From positions 966,338-1,030,337 of the forward strand of contig NZ_CP042913.1 of assembly GCF_008065115.1 (NCBI RefSeq): 64,000 nt of DNA, given 5' to 3'. The notes beneath the pieces are model-generated. The model had not been told where the DNA came from and searched no databases. It saw nothing but the letters and a program-made list of their open reading frames with translations. Below are positions 37,818 to 47,141 of this stretch, one piece after another. Source of the DNA: Bythopirellula goksoeyrii (GTDB lineage: Bacteria; Planctomycetota; Planctomycetia; Pirellulales; Lacipirellulaceae). The position numbers and the translations under genes are program-made. Every line of letters begins with the position of its first letter. The first letter of the stretch is position 1.

Positions 37818-39323
37818 TTAGTTCAAGTTTGCTATCGAGCCGGTGCTCTGTTTTCGCCAGACTCCCCACCAGGCACAACCGTACAAGAAAAGTTGTAGCG
37901 CTCCGCCGACGAGGATCAGCATGCTGTTGCTCCACTCGAAATAGGCGTTCCCCTCGTACTGATCCGCAAACATGGGAATAACGCCCAACACTGAAAGTAG
38001 GGGGAGCAAAAAAAAGAAGCTTGCGTAGATCGTTGCGCACGACAAGAAAGCAAAGTTGCCCCGGCGGCTCCACCAACTCAGTGCAATCATCAATCCATCA
38101 TGCACACAGATAACCAAGAGTGCTTGAATCGTGACGTTCCAGCGCTGGGGGAGGTTCAGAGATGTCGAATCAGGTAGCAACCACAGGCCCAACACCGCAC
38201 CGATCATCCAAAGTGCGTATAAGACGTTCAGACCGATGCTGAACGTCACCGCGTTGGAAAGCCGATTCGGGTGGCGGCACCAGCGGAGGAAAAGCTGCAG
38301 TATGTTCGGCGAACTTGCTGCGATAGGTTCACCAGCAACGAATCGCGAGAGATCCTTCGCCAACTCCGCCGCTGCAGGATAACGATCGCGTGGATCTTTC
38401 TCCAAGCATTTGCCGCAAATCGTCTCCAATTCGCGCGGCAGGCTGGCTCGACATTCTCCAAGTTTGCGTGGCTGTTCGGTTTGGATACTGTCGAAGACCT
38501 TGAAATACGAGTTGCCGTCATACGGAAGCTCTAGAGAAAGCAATTCGAACAACATGACTCCCAGCGCATGCACATCGGTGGCAGCGGAGACTTGCCCAGA
38601 ATCCCCCACTATTTGTTCCGGCGCCATGTAAAGCGGCGTACCCACCAGGAGGCTCGAGCGTGTGTCGTGCAAACTTGCTTCGATCAGTTTGGCCAAACCA
38701 AAATCGGTCAAGCGCGGTTCATAGTCGGCAAGCTCAGCAGAAGGTGACAATGTATCGTGGGGCTCGAGCATAATGTTGCTCGGCTTCAGATCGCGATGCA
38801 GCACTCCCTGCTGGTGGGCATAGTGGACTGCCTCAGCTAATTGGGCAACGAATTCTGCCGCCTGCTGCGGCTCGACAGGAGTCTTGCGAGCGGCGAGCCA
38901 GTCGCCCAAATCAGGACCGCTGCAATAGGCTGACGCAATATAGGGGACGGGACCGGTGAATTCGGCATCAAAGATCGGCACAATGGCAGGATGATCCAAC
39001 CGGGCAGCGGTCGTCGCTTCGCCTTCAAAGCGATTGAGCCGCTCGGCGTCGATCAGCACTTCAGGACGAGGGAGCTTGAGTGCCACCTCGCGGTCCAGCT
39101 CCGGATCATACGCTTGATACACTACGCCAAAGGAACCACGACCAACAATTCTTTGCAGGATATACTTGCCAACCCGTTGCCCGACATGGTCGCCAGAGAA
39201 ATCAGAGAGTTCCGGCGTTTCCTCTGACCACAAGTGGTCGAGCCGCTGGACCACTTCCGCAATCGAGGGACGTCCTCCCTCGGGTTCGACAGGATCATTT
39301 TGCTCGGGGTGCGCTTGATGCAT
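37818..39323 (-). CDS. membrane Ser/Thr protein kinase (upstream paralogue)
   Basis: A 501-residue kinase with the same layout as its downstream neighbour: Gly loop VGRGSFGVVYQAYD, VALKLPRPE, VLHRDLKPSNIM, TDFG, MAPEQ, then a region with four hydrophobic segments. The kinase domains are almost identical over about 170 residues while the membrane parts are quite different. Its start overlaps the end of the sigma factor gene by 29 bases, implying translational coupling. Confidence 0.9.
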   Translation of the reverse strand: MHQAHPEQNDPVEPEGGRPSIAEVVQRLDHLWSEETPELSDFSGDHVGQRVGKYILQRIVGRGSFGVVYQAYDPELDREVALKLPRPEVLIDAERLNRFEGEATTAARLDHPAIVPIFDAEFTGPVPYIASAYCSGPDLGDWLAARKTPVEPQQAAEFVAQLAEAVHYAHQQGVLHRDLKPSNIMLEPHDTLSPSAELADYEPRLTDFGLAKLIEASLHDTRSSLLVGTPLYMAPEQIVGDSGQVSAATDVHALGVMLFELLSLELPYDGNSYFKVFDSIQTEQPRKLGECRASLPRELETICGKCLEKDPRDRYPAAAELAKDLSRFVAGEPIAASSPNILQLFLRWCRHPNRLSNAVTFSIGLNVLYALWMIGAVLGLWLLPDSTSLNLPQRWNVTIQALLVICVHDGLMIALSWWSRRGNFAFLSCATIYASFFFLLPLLSVLGVIPMFADQYEGNAYFEWSNSMLILVGGALQLFLYGCAWWGVWRKQSTGSIANLN

Positions 39324-39915
39324 GGTCAGAAGTCAATTGGTCTCTAAGCTGTTCGACGGTTCGAGACCAAAGCTTACGGGCCGCGACTTCGGTCATTTCG
39401 AGTTGTTTGGCGATCTCTTGATAAGTGAGTCCCTGCCGATGGCGGAGCTCGATGATTTGCCGTTGCCTGGGGGGAAGTTTTGCGATAGCTCGCAGCAGTT
39501 CTTCATCGGTCTCTCGTCGGCGAATCAAACTGCTTGCCGAGCGCATCTCTCCCGCGCCACAATCCAGTTCCTCCGCCGATACCTCGCGCGAAGTATCACG
39601 GGCTTGCGTGTCGCGAAAGCGGCGAGCGGAGTCGATCAAATTGTGTTCGATCAACCGCTTGATCCATGCGCGGAATTCCGCTTCCGTCCTGCCACGGAAA
39701 GACCGGAAATCGTCGACCGCATCGAGCATGGTATCTTGCACGACATCCGAGGCCCCCAGCTTCGCCTGCAGATCGGTGCCCAATCCATTGTCAGCCATGA
39801 TCCAGAGATAGTGCCTCAACTGCTCGCATACCTGGCCCAAAGCTTCATCGTCCCCGTTTCGCGCAGCGGCGAGCAAAGCAGGCCAATCCTCGATAACGGC
39901 GGCGTCCGTATTCAT
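39295..39915 (-). CDS. ECF-type RNA polymerase sigma factor
   Basis: A sigma-70 family factor of about 206 residues from ATG 39915 (the frame opens at TTG 39969). Region 2 is LGASDVVQDTMLDAVDDFRSFRGRTEAEFRAWIKRLIEHNLIDSARRF; region 4 is LPPRQRQIIELRHRQGLTYQEIAKQLEMTEVAARKLWSRTVEQL. This type in planctomycetes is commonly encoded beside Ser/Thr kinases, and here the coding regions overlap. No anti-sigma gene is present, so phosphorylation by the kinases may control it (inference). Confidence 0.9.
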   Translation of the reverse strand: MNTDAAVIEDWPALLAAARNGDDEALGQVCEQLRHYLWIMADNGLGTDLQAKLGASDVVQDTMLDAVDDFRSFRGRTEAEFRAWIKRLIEHNLIDSARRFRDTQARDTSREVSAEELDCGAGEMRSASSLIRRRETDEELLRAIAKLPPRQRQIIELRHRQGLTYQEIAKQLEMTEVAARKLWSRTVEQLRDQLTSDHASSAPRAK

Positions 39916-40267
39916 AAGGGCGTCTGGAGAGGCAGTGTGTGACAAGAAATCTAGAGAAAATTCACCCAAGCATCGCCGTTCCGGCCCCCATTATAGCCGA
40001 GACAAACAATCGCTGCCAATTCTCCGAACTGCCGTTCTGCAGCCCTTTTGAAGATTTTTTGTGGGATAAATGGGATATTTTTGGTCACACGCTGGCATAC
40101 ATCCCGCCTTGTGGGTAGCAGAAAACCCTCTCTAGCTGGTCACGGCCACAAACTAGGCAGTTTTGCTTCTTATCCAGAAATCGCATTAGATCCGGCGAGT
40201 TTTGGAAGGGTTATAAGAAGCAGTCAAACTTAATTAGTGAACTACACAAGAACGAAACGGGGAATCA
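39916..40267. other. divergent promoter region between sigma operon and PEP-CTERM run
   Basis: About 350 bases between the minus-strand sigma/kinase operon and the plus-strand PEP-CTERM run. Both promoters should be here. Nothing else is recognised; no clear -35/-10 pair could be fixed by eye. Confidence 0.4.
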
Positions 40268-41011
40268 ATGAAGTTTTCGATTTGTCCCATCTCGGCGTCC
40301 CGTGCTCCGTCTGGGGGCACCGTACTTTTCAGTTGCTTCTGCTCCCTAATACTTGTCAGCATTTGTTCTGCTGATTTGGTGATCGAGAGCGACCAGCGAC
40401 TTTCACATATTCCAGAGCGTATTGAGCGGATTGTCAATCATGGCACTTTCGTTGGCTCAGCCAGCAATGTCTTCCAGCTAGGCCCGACCACACGAGTCAG
40501 CGGGAGTGGCCGGTTTGAAAACACGCTGATGTATGGTGTGTTCGCTCCCGGTAATAGCCCCGGCGTCACCACGGGATTGAACCAGGCGTTCGGCGGAACG
40601 CTTGAAATCGAGCTGGGCGGCACGACTCCCGGCTTTGGCAGTGGCCGACACTACCAGATCAATGACGATGGCACGATCACGCTGGTGGATGATCTGCCGG
40701 TGCTCTCGATTCTTTCTTTCGAAAGCTATGTCCCCAACCCGGGAGACGAATTCGAGGTGCTCACCTGGCAGAATGGCTTAGTGGGTAATTTCAGCAACAC
40801 GCTCATCGATAGCACGTTTACGACGAGCAACATCACCTTCGAACAAATCATCACCAATCCCACCGGAGTGGGCAATCTCACGCTGCGGGCGGTGGCCGTG
40901 CCCGAGGCGCGGGTCATCTATCTGTGGTTGGCTTTGAGTGCCGTGGTTCTATTAAGGCATAAACTAGCAAGCCAACATCAGCACCCGACAAGTCTGAATC
41001 TCCGTTCCTAA
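40268..41011 (+). CDS. PEP-CTERM-like secreted protein, short passenger
   Basis: A 247-residue protein with signal VLFSCFCSLILVSICSA. The middle matches the last part of beta-helix passengers (RFENTLMYGVFAPGNSPGVTTGLNQAFGGTLEIELGGTTPG), then DEFEVLTWQNGLVGNFSNTLID. The tail AVPEARVIYLWLALSAVVLLRHK looks like a PEP-CTERM signal with VPEA. It shares the ENTL...FAPG/SPG...LGGTTPG stretch with the larger gene downstream and looks like a shortened copy of it. First of five consecutive surface-protein genes. Confidence 0.72.
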   Translation: MKFSICPISASRAPSGGTVLFSCFCSLILVSICSADLVIESDQRLSHIPERIERIVNHGTFVGSASNVFQLGPTTRVSGSGRFENTLMYGVFAPGNSPGVTTGLNQAFGGTLEIELGGTTPGFGSGRHYQINDDGTITLVDDLPVLSILSFESYVPNPGDEFEVLTWQNGLVGNFSNTLIDSTFTTSNITFEQIITNPTGVGNLTLRAVAVPEARVIYLWLALSAVVLLRHKLASQHQHPTSLNLRS

Positions 41012-41046
41012 CGAGCCCCCACTTCTTAACTCTGAAGTCTTCCAAT

Positions 41047-43209
41047 ATGAATCAGATTATTTGTTTACTTCGCTCTTTCTTTCAGATCGCTCTCATATCT
41101 GCGTTAATAGGTGCTATCGACTTTTCGCATGCTGCGCAGGTAACTACCCCTTTCGTTGGTGAGAACTTCGAGAGTTTTGAGGGGATTGTTCCTGGTGGGT
41201 CCGTCCACGATTACGGCTCCAACTGGCTGGCGTTCTCCTCGCCCTATACTTTTTCCAGCGGTGCCACCTTCACCTATCCGGCTTTCGGTCCAAATAGTAA
41301 TTATCTCGGGGACTGGGCATTCCATGATAGCGCGACTTTCCAGAGCATGCACTGGAACGCTTCGCAAGTCCCTGATGGGAGCGCTTGGTTTGGAGTGAGT
41401 GGGCAATCAGCAATGGAGTTCACTTTCGATTCGCCCATGACGCGTGTAGGAGTGAACCCACTTACTACAGGCAACTTCAGGATATCTGCTTTCGACTCCT
41501 CGAATAACTTGATCGAGACACATTCCTACGGGCAGACTCCTGGCGTTGTGCAATCCTCGCCTCCGAATGCTTCCACAGGAAGTTGGAAAACATTTTTCGC
41601 AGGTATCCGCGCCAATGGCATTAAGAGGGTCCGGTTTGAAGCAGGCGGCGGTTTTGCACTTGATGGTTTGACCTTCGACAATTCTAGAACGGTCCTCCTG
41701 ACAGAATCTTCCGTTGCCACGTGGAATACACCCTCCGACTGGGAACACGGCTTGGTGCCAATTGCATCGGATGATGTGGTTGTCTCCTCTGCGAGCGGTA
41801 ATCTTTCCTTGCAAGGTCCGAATGCGCCAATCAGTGTTCTGTCGCTAACTCTCTCGGCTCAACCAGGGGCATCCGCGCAACTAGGGCTGCAATCTTCGGG
41901 ATCGATCACAACATCCGCTACACGCGGCGTGTTGCTTCAAAAAGGTGCTGAGATTGCTGGGCCAGGTGAAATCATCGGCGATTTTGTGGGTGAGCAAGGC
42001 TCGACGATCTTTGCCACACCGGGACAACTTAAGCTGGGAAGAACCACTTACTCCGGCTTCCGCACGGCAGGGCAAATCATTCTAGTTGACGGTGCAATTT
42101 TGCAACTCAATTCACTTTCCTTAGCATCTCTGGGTTCCAGTACCCAAATGTTTGGCGGGACTCTTTCAGCTTCCAACGGCGTGAGTCTCGGTTCAGGAAA
42201 TGCCATCCATGGCCGCGGAACGGTTGCAGCACGCCTTTCCGCACAGAACGGTTCCACAATTGCCGCTACTGGCGGCCTTTCGCTCGGAGACTCGAATTCG
42301 CCTGCCGGTTTTTATAGTGATGGTGAACTCCACACAAGCGATAACACGGTCACTATCAACGACTCCAACGATGCCGTACTTGGCTCGTTGACTTCATTGG
42401 GCGATGGTACCAACGGTGGCACGTTGGTGGCAGGTACCGCAGTTTCGACTGATACCGCGCCGCATTTTCTCGTGGAACAGGGGAAGAACGTCATCGGCCG
42501 AGGAAACATTGTGGGCAACTTCAAGAACAATGGCCATGTTGTGGGGGATGGCGATTCCAGCGTGAGTGAACGAATCGTGTTCGATTCTCCGTGGATCGTC
42601 AGTGGTATCGGTACCTTTGCCAACACCTTGGTCAATGGCACATTCTCCCCTGGTCTCAGCCCGGCGGTCGTCGAAGGAGAAAACTTCGCCTTTGCTGGGA
42701 AGGTCCAGATGGAATTGGGCGGCACAACGCCCGGCTCGGGTTCCCAGAGCCATGACCAGATCATCGACTTGGAGACAATGGAACTTCTCAGCGGAGTTGA
42801 CCTCGAACTCAAACCTTGGAACGGTTTCCAGCCCCAAGTAGGCGACACCTTTGAACTCTTGCGATCCAGTCAAAGCCTGCTCGGCGCCTTCGACGACGTG
42901 TTGATCGATCCTTACTTTCAATCGCTGGGCATCGGTTTCGATCTAGAGTACTCGCCCAATTCGTTGTCTGTCGTGGCCGTCTCCGCAGGACTCTCAGGAG
43001 ACTTCGACGCCGATGGCGATGTCGACGGACGTGACTTCCTTGCCTGGCAACGTGACCCCAGTGTCGGCGACCTCGCCGACTGGCAAGCGAACTACGGGGC
43101 AGAGAGTTCGCTGGAGAATATCGCCGCGATTCCCGAACCTGCTGGCGGGCTGTTGCTTGCTGTTGCAACGCTTACTGCGTTTGTTCGGCAGCGACCAGTG
43201 CAAGTCTAA
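41047..43209 (+). CDS. PEP-CTERM protein, beta-helix passenger with dockerin-like end
   Basis: A 720-residue secreted protein. Signal FFQIALISALIGAIDFSHA; an N-terminal beta-sandwich-like part (about 30-220, FENFESFEGIVPGGSVHDYGSNWLAFSSP) that resembles carbohydrate- or lectin-like domains; a strand-repeat body; then the FANTLVNGTFSPGLSPA...LGGTTPGSGS block. The dockerin-like GDFDADGDVDGRDFLAWQRDPSVGDLADWQANYG precedes IPEPAGGLLLAVATLTAFVRQRPVQV. It is 35 bases after the previous gene and 21 before the next. Confidence 0.8.
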   Translation: MNQIICLLRSFFQIALISALIGAIDFSHAAQVTTPFVGENFESFEGIVPGGSVHDYGSNWLAFSSPYTFSSGATFTYPAFGPNSNYLGDWAFHDSATFQSMHWNASQVPDGSAWFGVSGQSAMEFTFDSPMTRVGVNPLTTGNFRISAFDSSNNLIETHSYGQTPGVVQSSPPNASTGSWKTFFAGIRANGIKRVRFEAGGGFALDGLTFDNSRTVLLTESSVATWNTPSDWEHGLVPIASDDVVVSSASGNLSLQGPNAPISVLSLTLSAQPGASAQLGLQSSGSITTSATRGVLLQKGAEIAGPGEIIGDFVGEQGSTIFATPGQLKLGRTTYSGFRTAGQIILVDGAILQLNSLSLASLGSSTQMFGGTLSASNGVSLGSGNAIHGRGTVAARLSAQNGSTIAATGGLSLGDSNSPAGFYSDGELHTSDNTVTINDSNDAVLGSLTSLGDGTNGGTLVAGTAVSTDTAPHFLVEQGKNVIGRGNIVGNFKNNGHVVGDGDSSVSERIVFDSPWIVSGIGTFANTLVNGTFSPGLSPAVVEGENFAFAGKVQMELGGTTPGSGSQSHDQIIDLETMELLSGVDLELKPWNGFQPQVGDTFELLRSSQSLLGAFDDVLIDPYFQSLGIGFDLEYSPNSLSVVAVSAGLSGDFDADGDVDGRDFLAWQRDPSVGDLADWQANYGAESSLENIAAIPEPAGGLLLAVATLTAFVRQRPVQV

Positions 43210-43230
43210 CCCTATTGAGGAATAAACAAG

Positions 43231-44388
43231 ATGCCCCGCCACTCTCGCTTGCCAATTGCCCTGACATTCTGCATTATGACGTTTACTTTTGCCAGGACAG
43301 CGCTGGCGGTTGACATTATTTGGAGCGATTCAAATACCGATCAGATACTACGGGCACCGCTCGATGGCAGCGGCCCAGTCGTGGAACTCTATGGGTCCAG
43401 CGACTACCCGGGAGCACCAAGTGCTTTAAGTCCAAGAGACGTCGCAGTCGACGGTGACTACATCTATTGGGCCGATTTCAGCACAGACCAAATCCTTCGT
43501 GGGCCATTGGATGGTAGCGGGCCAGTGACCGCGCTGTACGACAGTCTCGACGGTGTGTCTAGTGCTCATGGCCTGGCAGTACAGGGAGGATTCTTGTATT
43601 GGACCGCATTTCCCAACGAGCTGATCCAACGCGGATCCATTGATGGAACTGCCCCTGTCGTTGATCTGTTCGACCTAGTCGACGATGATCTGGGGAAACC
43701 ATATGACTTAGCAATCGACGGTGACTTTCTCTATTGGACTGGCATCACGGGTCATATTCTCCGTGGTCCCTTGGATGGCTCGGGTGCCGTCGTTGAACTT
43801 TTCGGAGTAGCCGACCTCCCGGGTGGATCTCATTACCTTAGGGGAATCGCAACTGACGGTGAATACGTGTACTGGACCGACACGGCCTCCGATCAGATCT
43901 TGCGGGGCGCAATTGATGGCAGCGGATCAGTGATCGAATTGTACAACGCTGCCGACCACCCCGGTTCGCCGACCAATATTAGCGCATATGGAATAGTTGC
44001 AAATGACGATTTCCTCTACTGGACTGACGGGGGGTCCGACTCGATCCTTATGGCACCAGCTGATGGCAGTGGTCCTGTCACGCAGCTGTACACAGCATCG
44101 CCATTTCCGAATTTCCTTGTCATTCGAGATTCAGCGGGTGACTTTGACAAAAACGGCGATACCGATGGCAACGACTTCCTCGCCTGGCTGCGCGGCGACT
44201 CGCCCAATCCGTTGAGCGCCTCCGACTTGGCCGAATGGCAAGCGAACTACGGGGCAGAGAGTTCGCTAGGAGTCAGTTTGCTAGTCAATGGAGTCACGAT
44301 CCCCGAACCCACCAGCGGGCTGCTGCTTGTCTTCGCAATGTTTACCGCGTTTGCTCGGCAATGCCCAGTGCTAGCTCAACATCATTGA
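43231..44388 (+). CDS. PEP-CTERM protein with six YWTD-type propeller repeats
   Basis: A 385-residue secreted protein. Signal LTFCIMTFTFARTALA. Six repeats of roughly 45 residues carry (I/L/V)YW(A/T)(D/G) with DQILRGPLDGSGPVVELY, like the YWTD blades of LDL-receptor six-bladed propellers. Dockerin-like DFDKNGDTDGNDFLAWLRG...ADLAEWQANYG and IPEPTSGLLLVFAMFTAFARQ end the protein. Its 3' end shares over 30 identical bases with that of the preceding gene. Confidence 0.82.
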   Translation: MPRHSRLPIALTFCIMTFTFARTALAVDIIWSDSNTDQILRAPLDGSGPVVELYGSSDYPGAPSALSPRDVAVDGDYIYWADFSTDQILRGPLDGSGPVTALYDSLDGVSSAHGLAVQGGFLYWTAFPNELIQRGSIDGTAPVVDLFDLVDDDLGKPYDLAIDGDFLYWTGITGHILRGPLDGSGAVVELFGVADLPGGSHYLRGIATDGEYVYWTDTASDQILRGAIDGSGSVIELYNAADHPGSPTNISAYGIVANDDFLYWTDGGSDSILMAPADGSGPVTQLYTASPFPNFLVIRDSAGDFDKNGDTDGNDFLAWLRGDSPNPLSASDLAEWQANYGAESSLGVSLLVNGVTIPEPTSGLLLVFAMFTAFARQCPVLAQHH

Positions 44389-44398
44389 GGAACCAACG

Positions 44399-45865
44399 AT
44401 GATTCTTCGATCTTGTCTTTTCTCCAAGTCATTTCGCTGTCTTGCACCTTCCGCCTGCGCCCTGTTGCTGGTGTTTGGATCGAACGATGCCCTGTTTGCT
44501 ATTGGCAACCTGCTGCATACCTTCGACGACCCCACGGTCACCACAAGCGACAGCTTTGGCTGGAGCGTCGCCATCGACGGTGACTACGCGCTCGTTGGGG
44601 CACGCCGCGACGACACCCATGGCACCAATGTTGGCCAGGCGCACCTGTTCGACATATCGACCGGCAACCTGCTGCACACGTTCGACAACCCTACGGTCGG
44701 TGCGGAACTGTTTGGCAATAGTGTTGCCATCGCCGGCGACTACGTCCTCATTGGTACGATTCAAAATCTGTCCTCCTCCGACGCCCCTCAAGGTCAGGCC
44801 CACCTGTTCGACGCGGTCACCGGCAATCTGCTGCACACCTTCGATGATCCCACGGTCACCAGCAGCGACCTTTTTGGCTTTAGCGTCGCCATCGACGGCC
44901 ACTACGTCCTTATCGGGGATCACAGAGACGACACGAACGGCGTTGATTCTGGTCAGGCCCACCTGTTCGACGCCGTTACCGGCAACCTTTTGCGCACCTT
45001 CGACGATCCGGTGGTCAACCCGAATGGATGGGGAGGGGATCTATTCGGCTTTAGCGTCGCGATCGACGGCGACAACGTTCTCATCGGGGCGGCTCAAGAT
45101 CTGGAAGACAGAGATGTTGGTCAGGCTCGCCTGTTCGACGCCGTCACCGGCAACCTGCTGCACACCTTTGAAGCTCCTACGGCCAATTTGAGCACCGCTT
45201 TTGGCACGAGCGTCGCCATCGACGGCAACTACGTCCTCGTCGGGGCACCGGAAGACTCCACGAACGGCAGTCGTGCAGGCCGGGCCCACTTGTTCGACGC
45301 TGTCACCGGCATTCTGCTACATACCTTCAATGACCCCACGCCCTCCACATTCGACTACTTTGGTGAAAGTGTCGCCATCGACGGCAACCACGTCCTCATC
45401 GGCACGTCTGGAGACGACACGAATGGCAGATTTGTTGGCCAGGTCCACTTGTTCGACGCAGTCACGGGCAACCTGCTCCATACCTTCAACGACCCTACGA
45501 TCACCACAAGCGACAGTTTTGGCTGGAGCGTCGCCATCGAGGGTGACAACGTCCTCATTGGGGCGATACAAGACGACACAACAGGCGCTAATATTGGTCA
45601 GGCCCACCTGTTCACGTTGGTGGAAGATCCGTTGCCCGACGGTGATTTCAACGGCGATGGGATCGTCGATGGTCATGACTTCCTCGCCTGGCAACGCAAT
45701 CCGAGCATTGGCGACCTGGCTGACTGGCAAGCGAACTACGACGCAAATGGTTCGGTGGATAATCTCGTGACTATTCCAGAACCCGCCTGCGGCTTATTGC
45801 TAATCTTAGGCGCCACGGTTAGCATCGGTAGGCACGGATCAGAGTTGAAGAACCGAAGTCGCTGA
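44399..45865 (+). CDS. PEP-CTERM protein with seven FG-GAP-like repeats
   Basis: A 488-residue secreted protein, 10 bases after the previous gene. Seven repeats of about 52-56 residues (GNLLHTFDDPTVTTSDSFGWSVAIDGD, then VLIG, then GQAHLFDAVT) match the FG-GAP family seen in integrin-like seven-bladed propellers. Repeat 7 is almost identical to repeat 1. It ends with GDFNGDGIVDGHDFLAWQRNPSIGDLADWQANYD and IPEPACGLLLILGATVSIGRHGSE. The role is unknown. Confidence 0.82.
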   Translation: MILRSCLFSKSFRCLAPSACALLLVFGSNDALFAIGNLLHTFDDPTVTTSDSFGWSVAIDGDYALVGARRDDTHGTNVGQAHLFDISTGNLLHTFDNPTVGAELFGNSVAIAGDYVLIGTIQNLSSSDAPQGQAHLFDAVTGNLLHTFDDPTVTSSDLFGFSVAIDGHYVLIGDHRDDTNGVDSGQAHLFDAVTGNLLRTFDDPVVNPNGWGGDLFGFSVAIDGDNVLIGAAQDLEDRDVGQARLFDAVTGNLLHTFEAPTANLSTAFGTSVAIDGNYVLVGAPEDSTNGSRAGRAHLFDAVTGILLHTFNDPTPSTFDYFGESVAIDGNHVLIGTSGDDTNGRFVGQVHLFDAVTGNLLHTFNDPTITTSDSFGWSVAIEGDNVLIGAIQDDTTGANIGQAHLFTLVEDPLPDGDFNGDGIVDGHDFLAWQRNPSIGDLADWQANYDANGSVDNLVTIPEPACGLLLILGATVSIGRHGSELKNRSR

Positions 45866-45896
45866 GCAGTCCTCTAACTACCACGTGGAAACTCTT

Positions 45897-47066
45897 ATGC
45901 GATGCTACCTCCTGACTATGTTCGGGTTCGTCATCCCAGCCATCTCGTGCGTGGCAGCGCAAGATTTTGTCTTGCCGATTGGCGGGACTCCTTACGAAGA
46001 TTGGACCATCGTCAACTACGTGGACCTGGACCCCTCGAGCGACATCGAGGACTGGAGGGGCGGGGGTTACACCTACAATGGCCACAACGCAATCGACTTT
46101 ACGTTGCCGAATTTTGCCGCCATGGATGCCGGCGTCGATGTGTACGCGGCGCGCTCGGGCACGGTCATTCACATCAACGATGGGGAGTACGATCGTTGGT
46201 CCCGAGTGAATCCGAACCCCGGGGATCTACCGAACTATGTGGTGATTGACCATGGCGGGGGAATCGTCACGGAATACTTGCATCTGAAGAACTCTTCGAT
46301 ACCAGTCGCGGTGGGACAGAGCGTATCGGCGGGTCAAAAGATCGGCGAGGTCGGTAGTTCGGGCTACTCAAGTGACGCGCACCTGCACTTTGCCGTCTAT
46401 GATTCGGGAACCGTGGTGGAGACCTACCTGGATCCTGCTTCCTGGTGGGAGTCGCCCCTGGCGTATGCGGGCGACGTGGCTGGTACGCTTGATTTTGGCA
46501 TCGTTGACCACATTCCGACGACCGCGGAGTTAGTCGATCGACCCATCGACCACGACGTTTTTTATCGCTCCGACGGAAGCGGACAAGTAGCCTACAGTTG
46601 GGTGAATCTGTTTGGATTCGATCCAGGGGACGACCTGGACTACTATTTCTACCGGCCCGACGGTTCGGAGCAGGCGCATTGGCACTGGACAACGGGTGAG
46701 ATCCGCTACGGGTGGTGGTATGCAGGCATCGGCCTGCCTGCCGTTCCGGCACTTGGCGAGTGGACCTTAACCGCCCAGCGAAACGGCACCACGCTGTACT
46801 CGGATTCCTTCTGGGTCCATACAAGCCCTGGCGACTTCACCGGCGACGGGATCGTCGACGGCAATGACTTCCTCACCTGGCAGCGTGACCCGAATATTGG
46901 CAACCTCGCCGACTGGCAAGCGAACTACGGAGATGGGGGTATGCTCACCGGCACTTTGGCAGTGCCTGAACCGACAACGCTGGCCGTTGTTTGCATTGCT
47001 TTGATCTTCACCGGTAGTTTGCCAGTGTTCCGGTCTTATCGATTTCGATTGGGAGCTAACTCATGA
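45897..47066 (+). CDS. secreted M23 (LytM-type) peptidase with PEP-CTERM tail
   Basis: About 389 residues from ATG 45897 (GTG 45885 is possible). Signal CYLLTMFGFVIPAISCVAA, then an M23 domain (about 60-185) with the zinc ligands HNAIDF (HxxxD) and HLHF (HxH) and the usual VYAARSGTVI and GQKIGEVGSSG. These enzymes cut peptide cross-links in peptidoglycan or Gly-rich proteins. A beta domain follows, then the dockerin-like GDFTGDGIVDGNDFLTWQRDPNIGNLADWQANYG, then VPEPTTLAVVCIALIFTGSLPVFRSYRFR. Last of the five-gene run. Confidence 0.85.
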   Translation: MRCYLLTMFGFVIPAISCVAAQDFVLPIGGTPYEDWTIVNYVDLDPSSDIEDWRGGGYTYNGHNAIDFTLPNFAAMDAGVDVYAARSGTVIHINDGEYDRWSRVNPNPGDLPNYVVIDHGGGIVTEYLHLKNSSIPVAVGQSVSAGQKIGEVGSSGYSSDAHLHFAVYDSGTVVETYLDPASWWESPLAYAGDVAGTLDFGIVDHIPTTAELVDRPIDHDVFYRSDGSGQVAYSWVNLFGFDPGDDLDYYFYRPDGSEQAHWHWTTGEIRYGWWYAGIGLPAVPALGEWTLTAQRNGTTLYSDSFWVHTSPGDFTGDGIVDGNDFLTWQRDPNIGNLADWQANYGDGGMLTGTLAVPEPTTLAVVCIALIFTGSLPVFRSYRFRLGANS

Positions 47067-47141
47067 CGCGACTATTTGCTGAAGCGTTACAAAGAAAGCA
47101 ACTTGCTACATTGGGAATGACGTTTCTGCTACAGTATCGCT

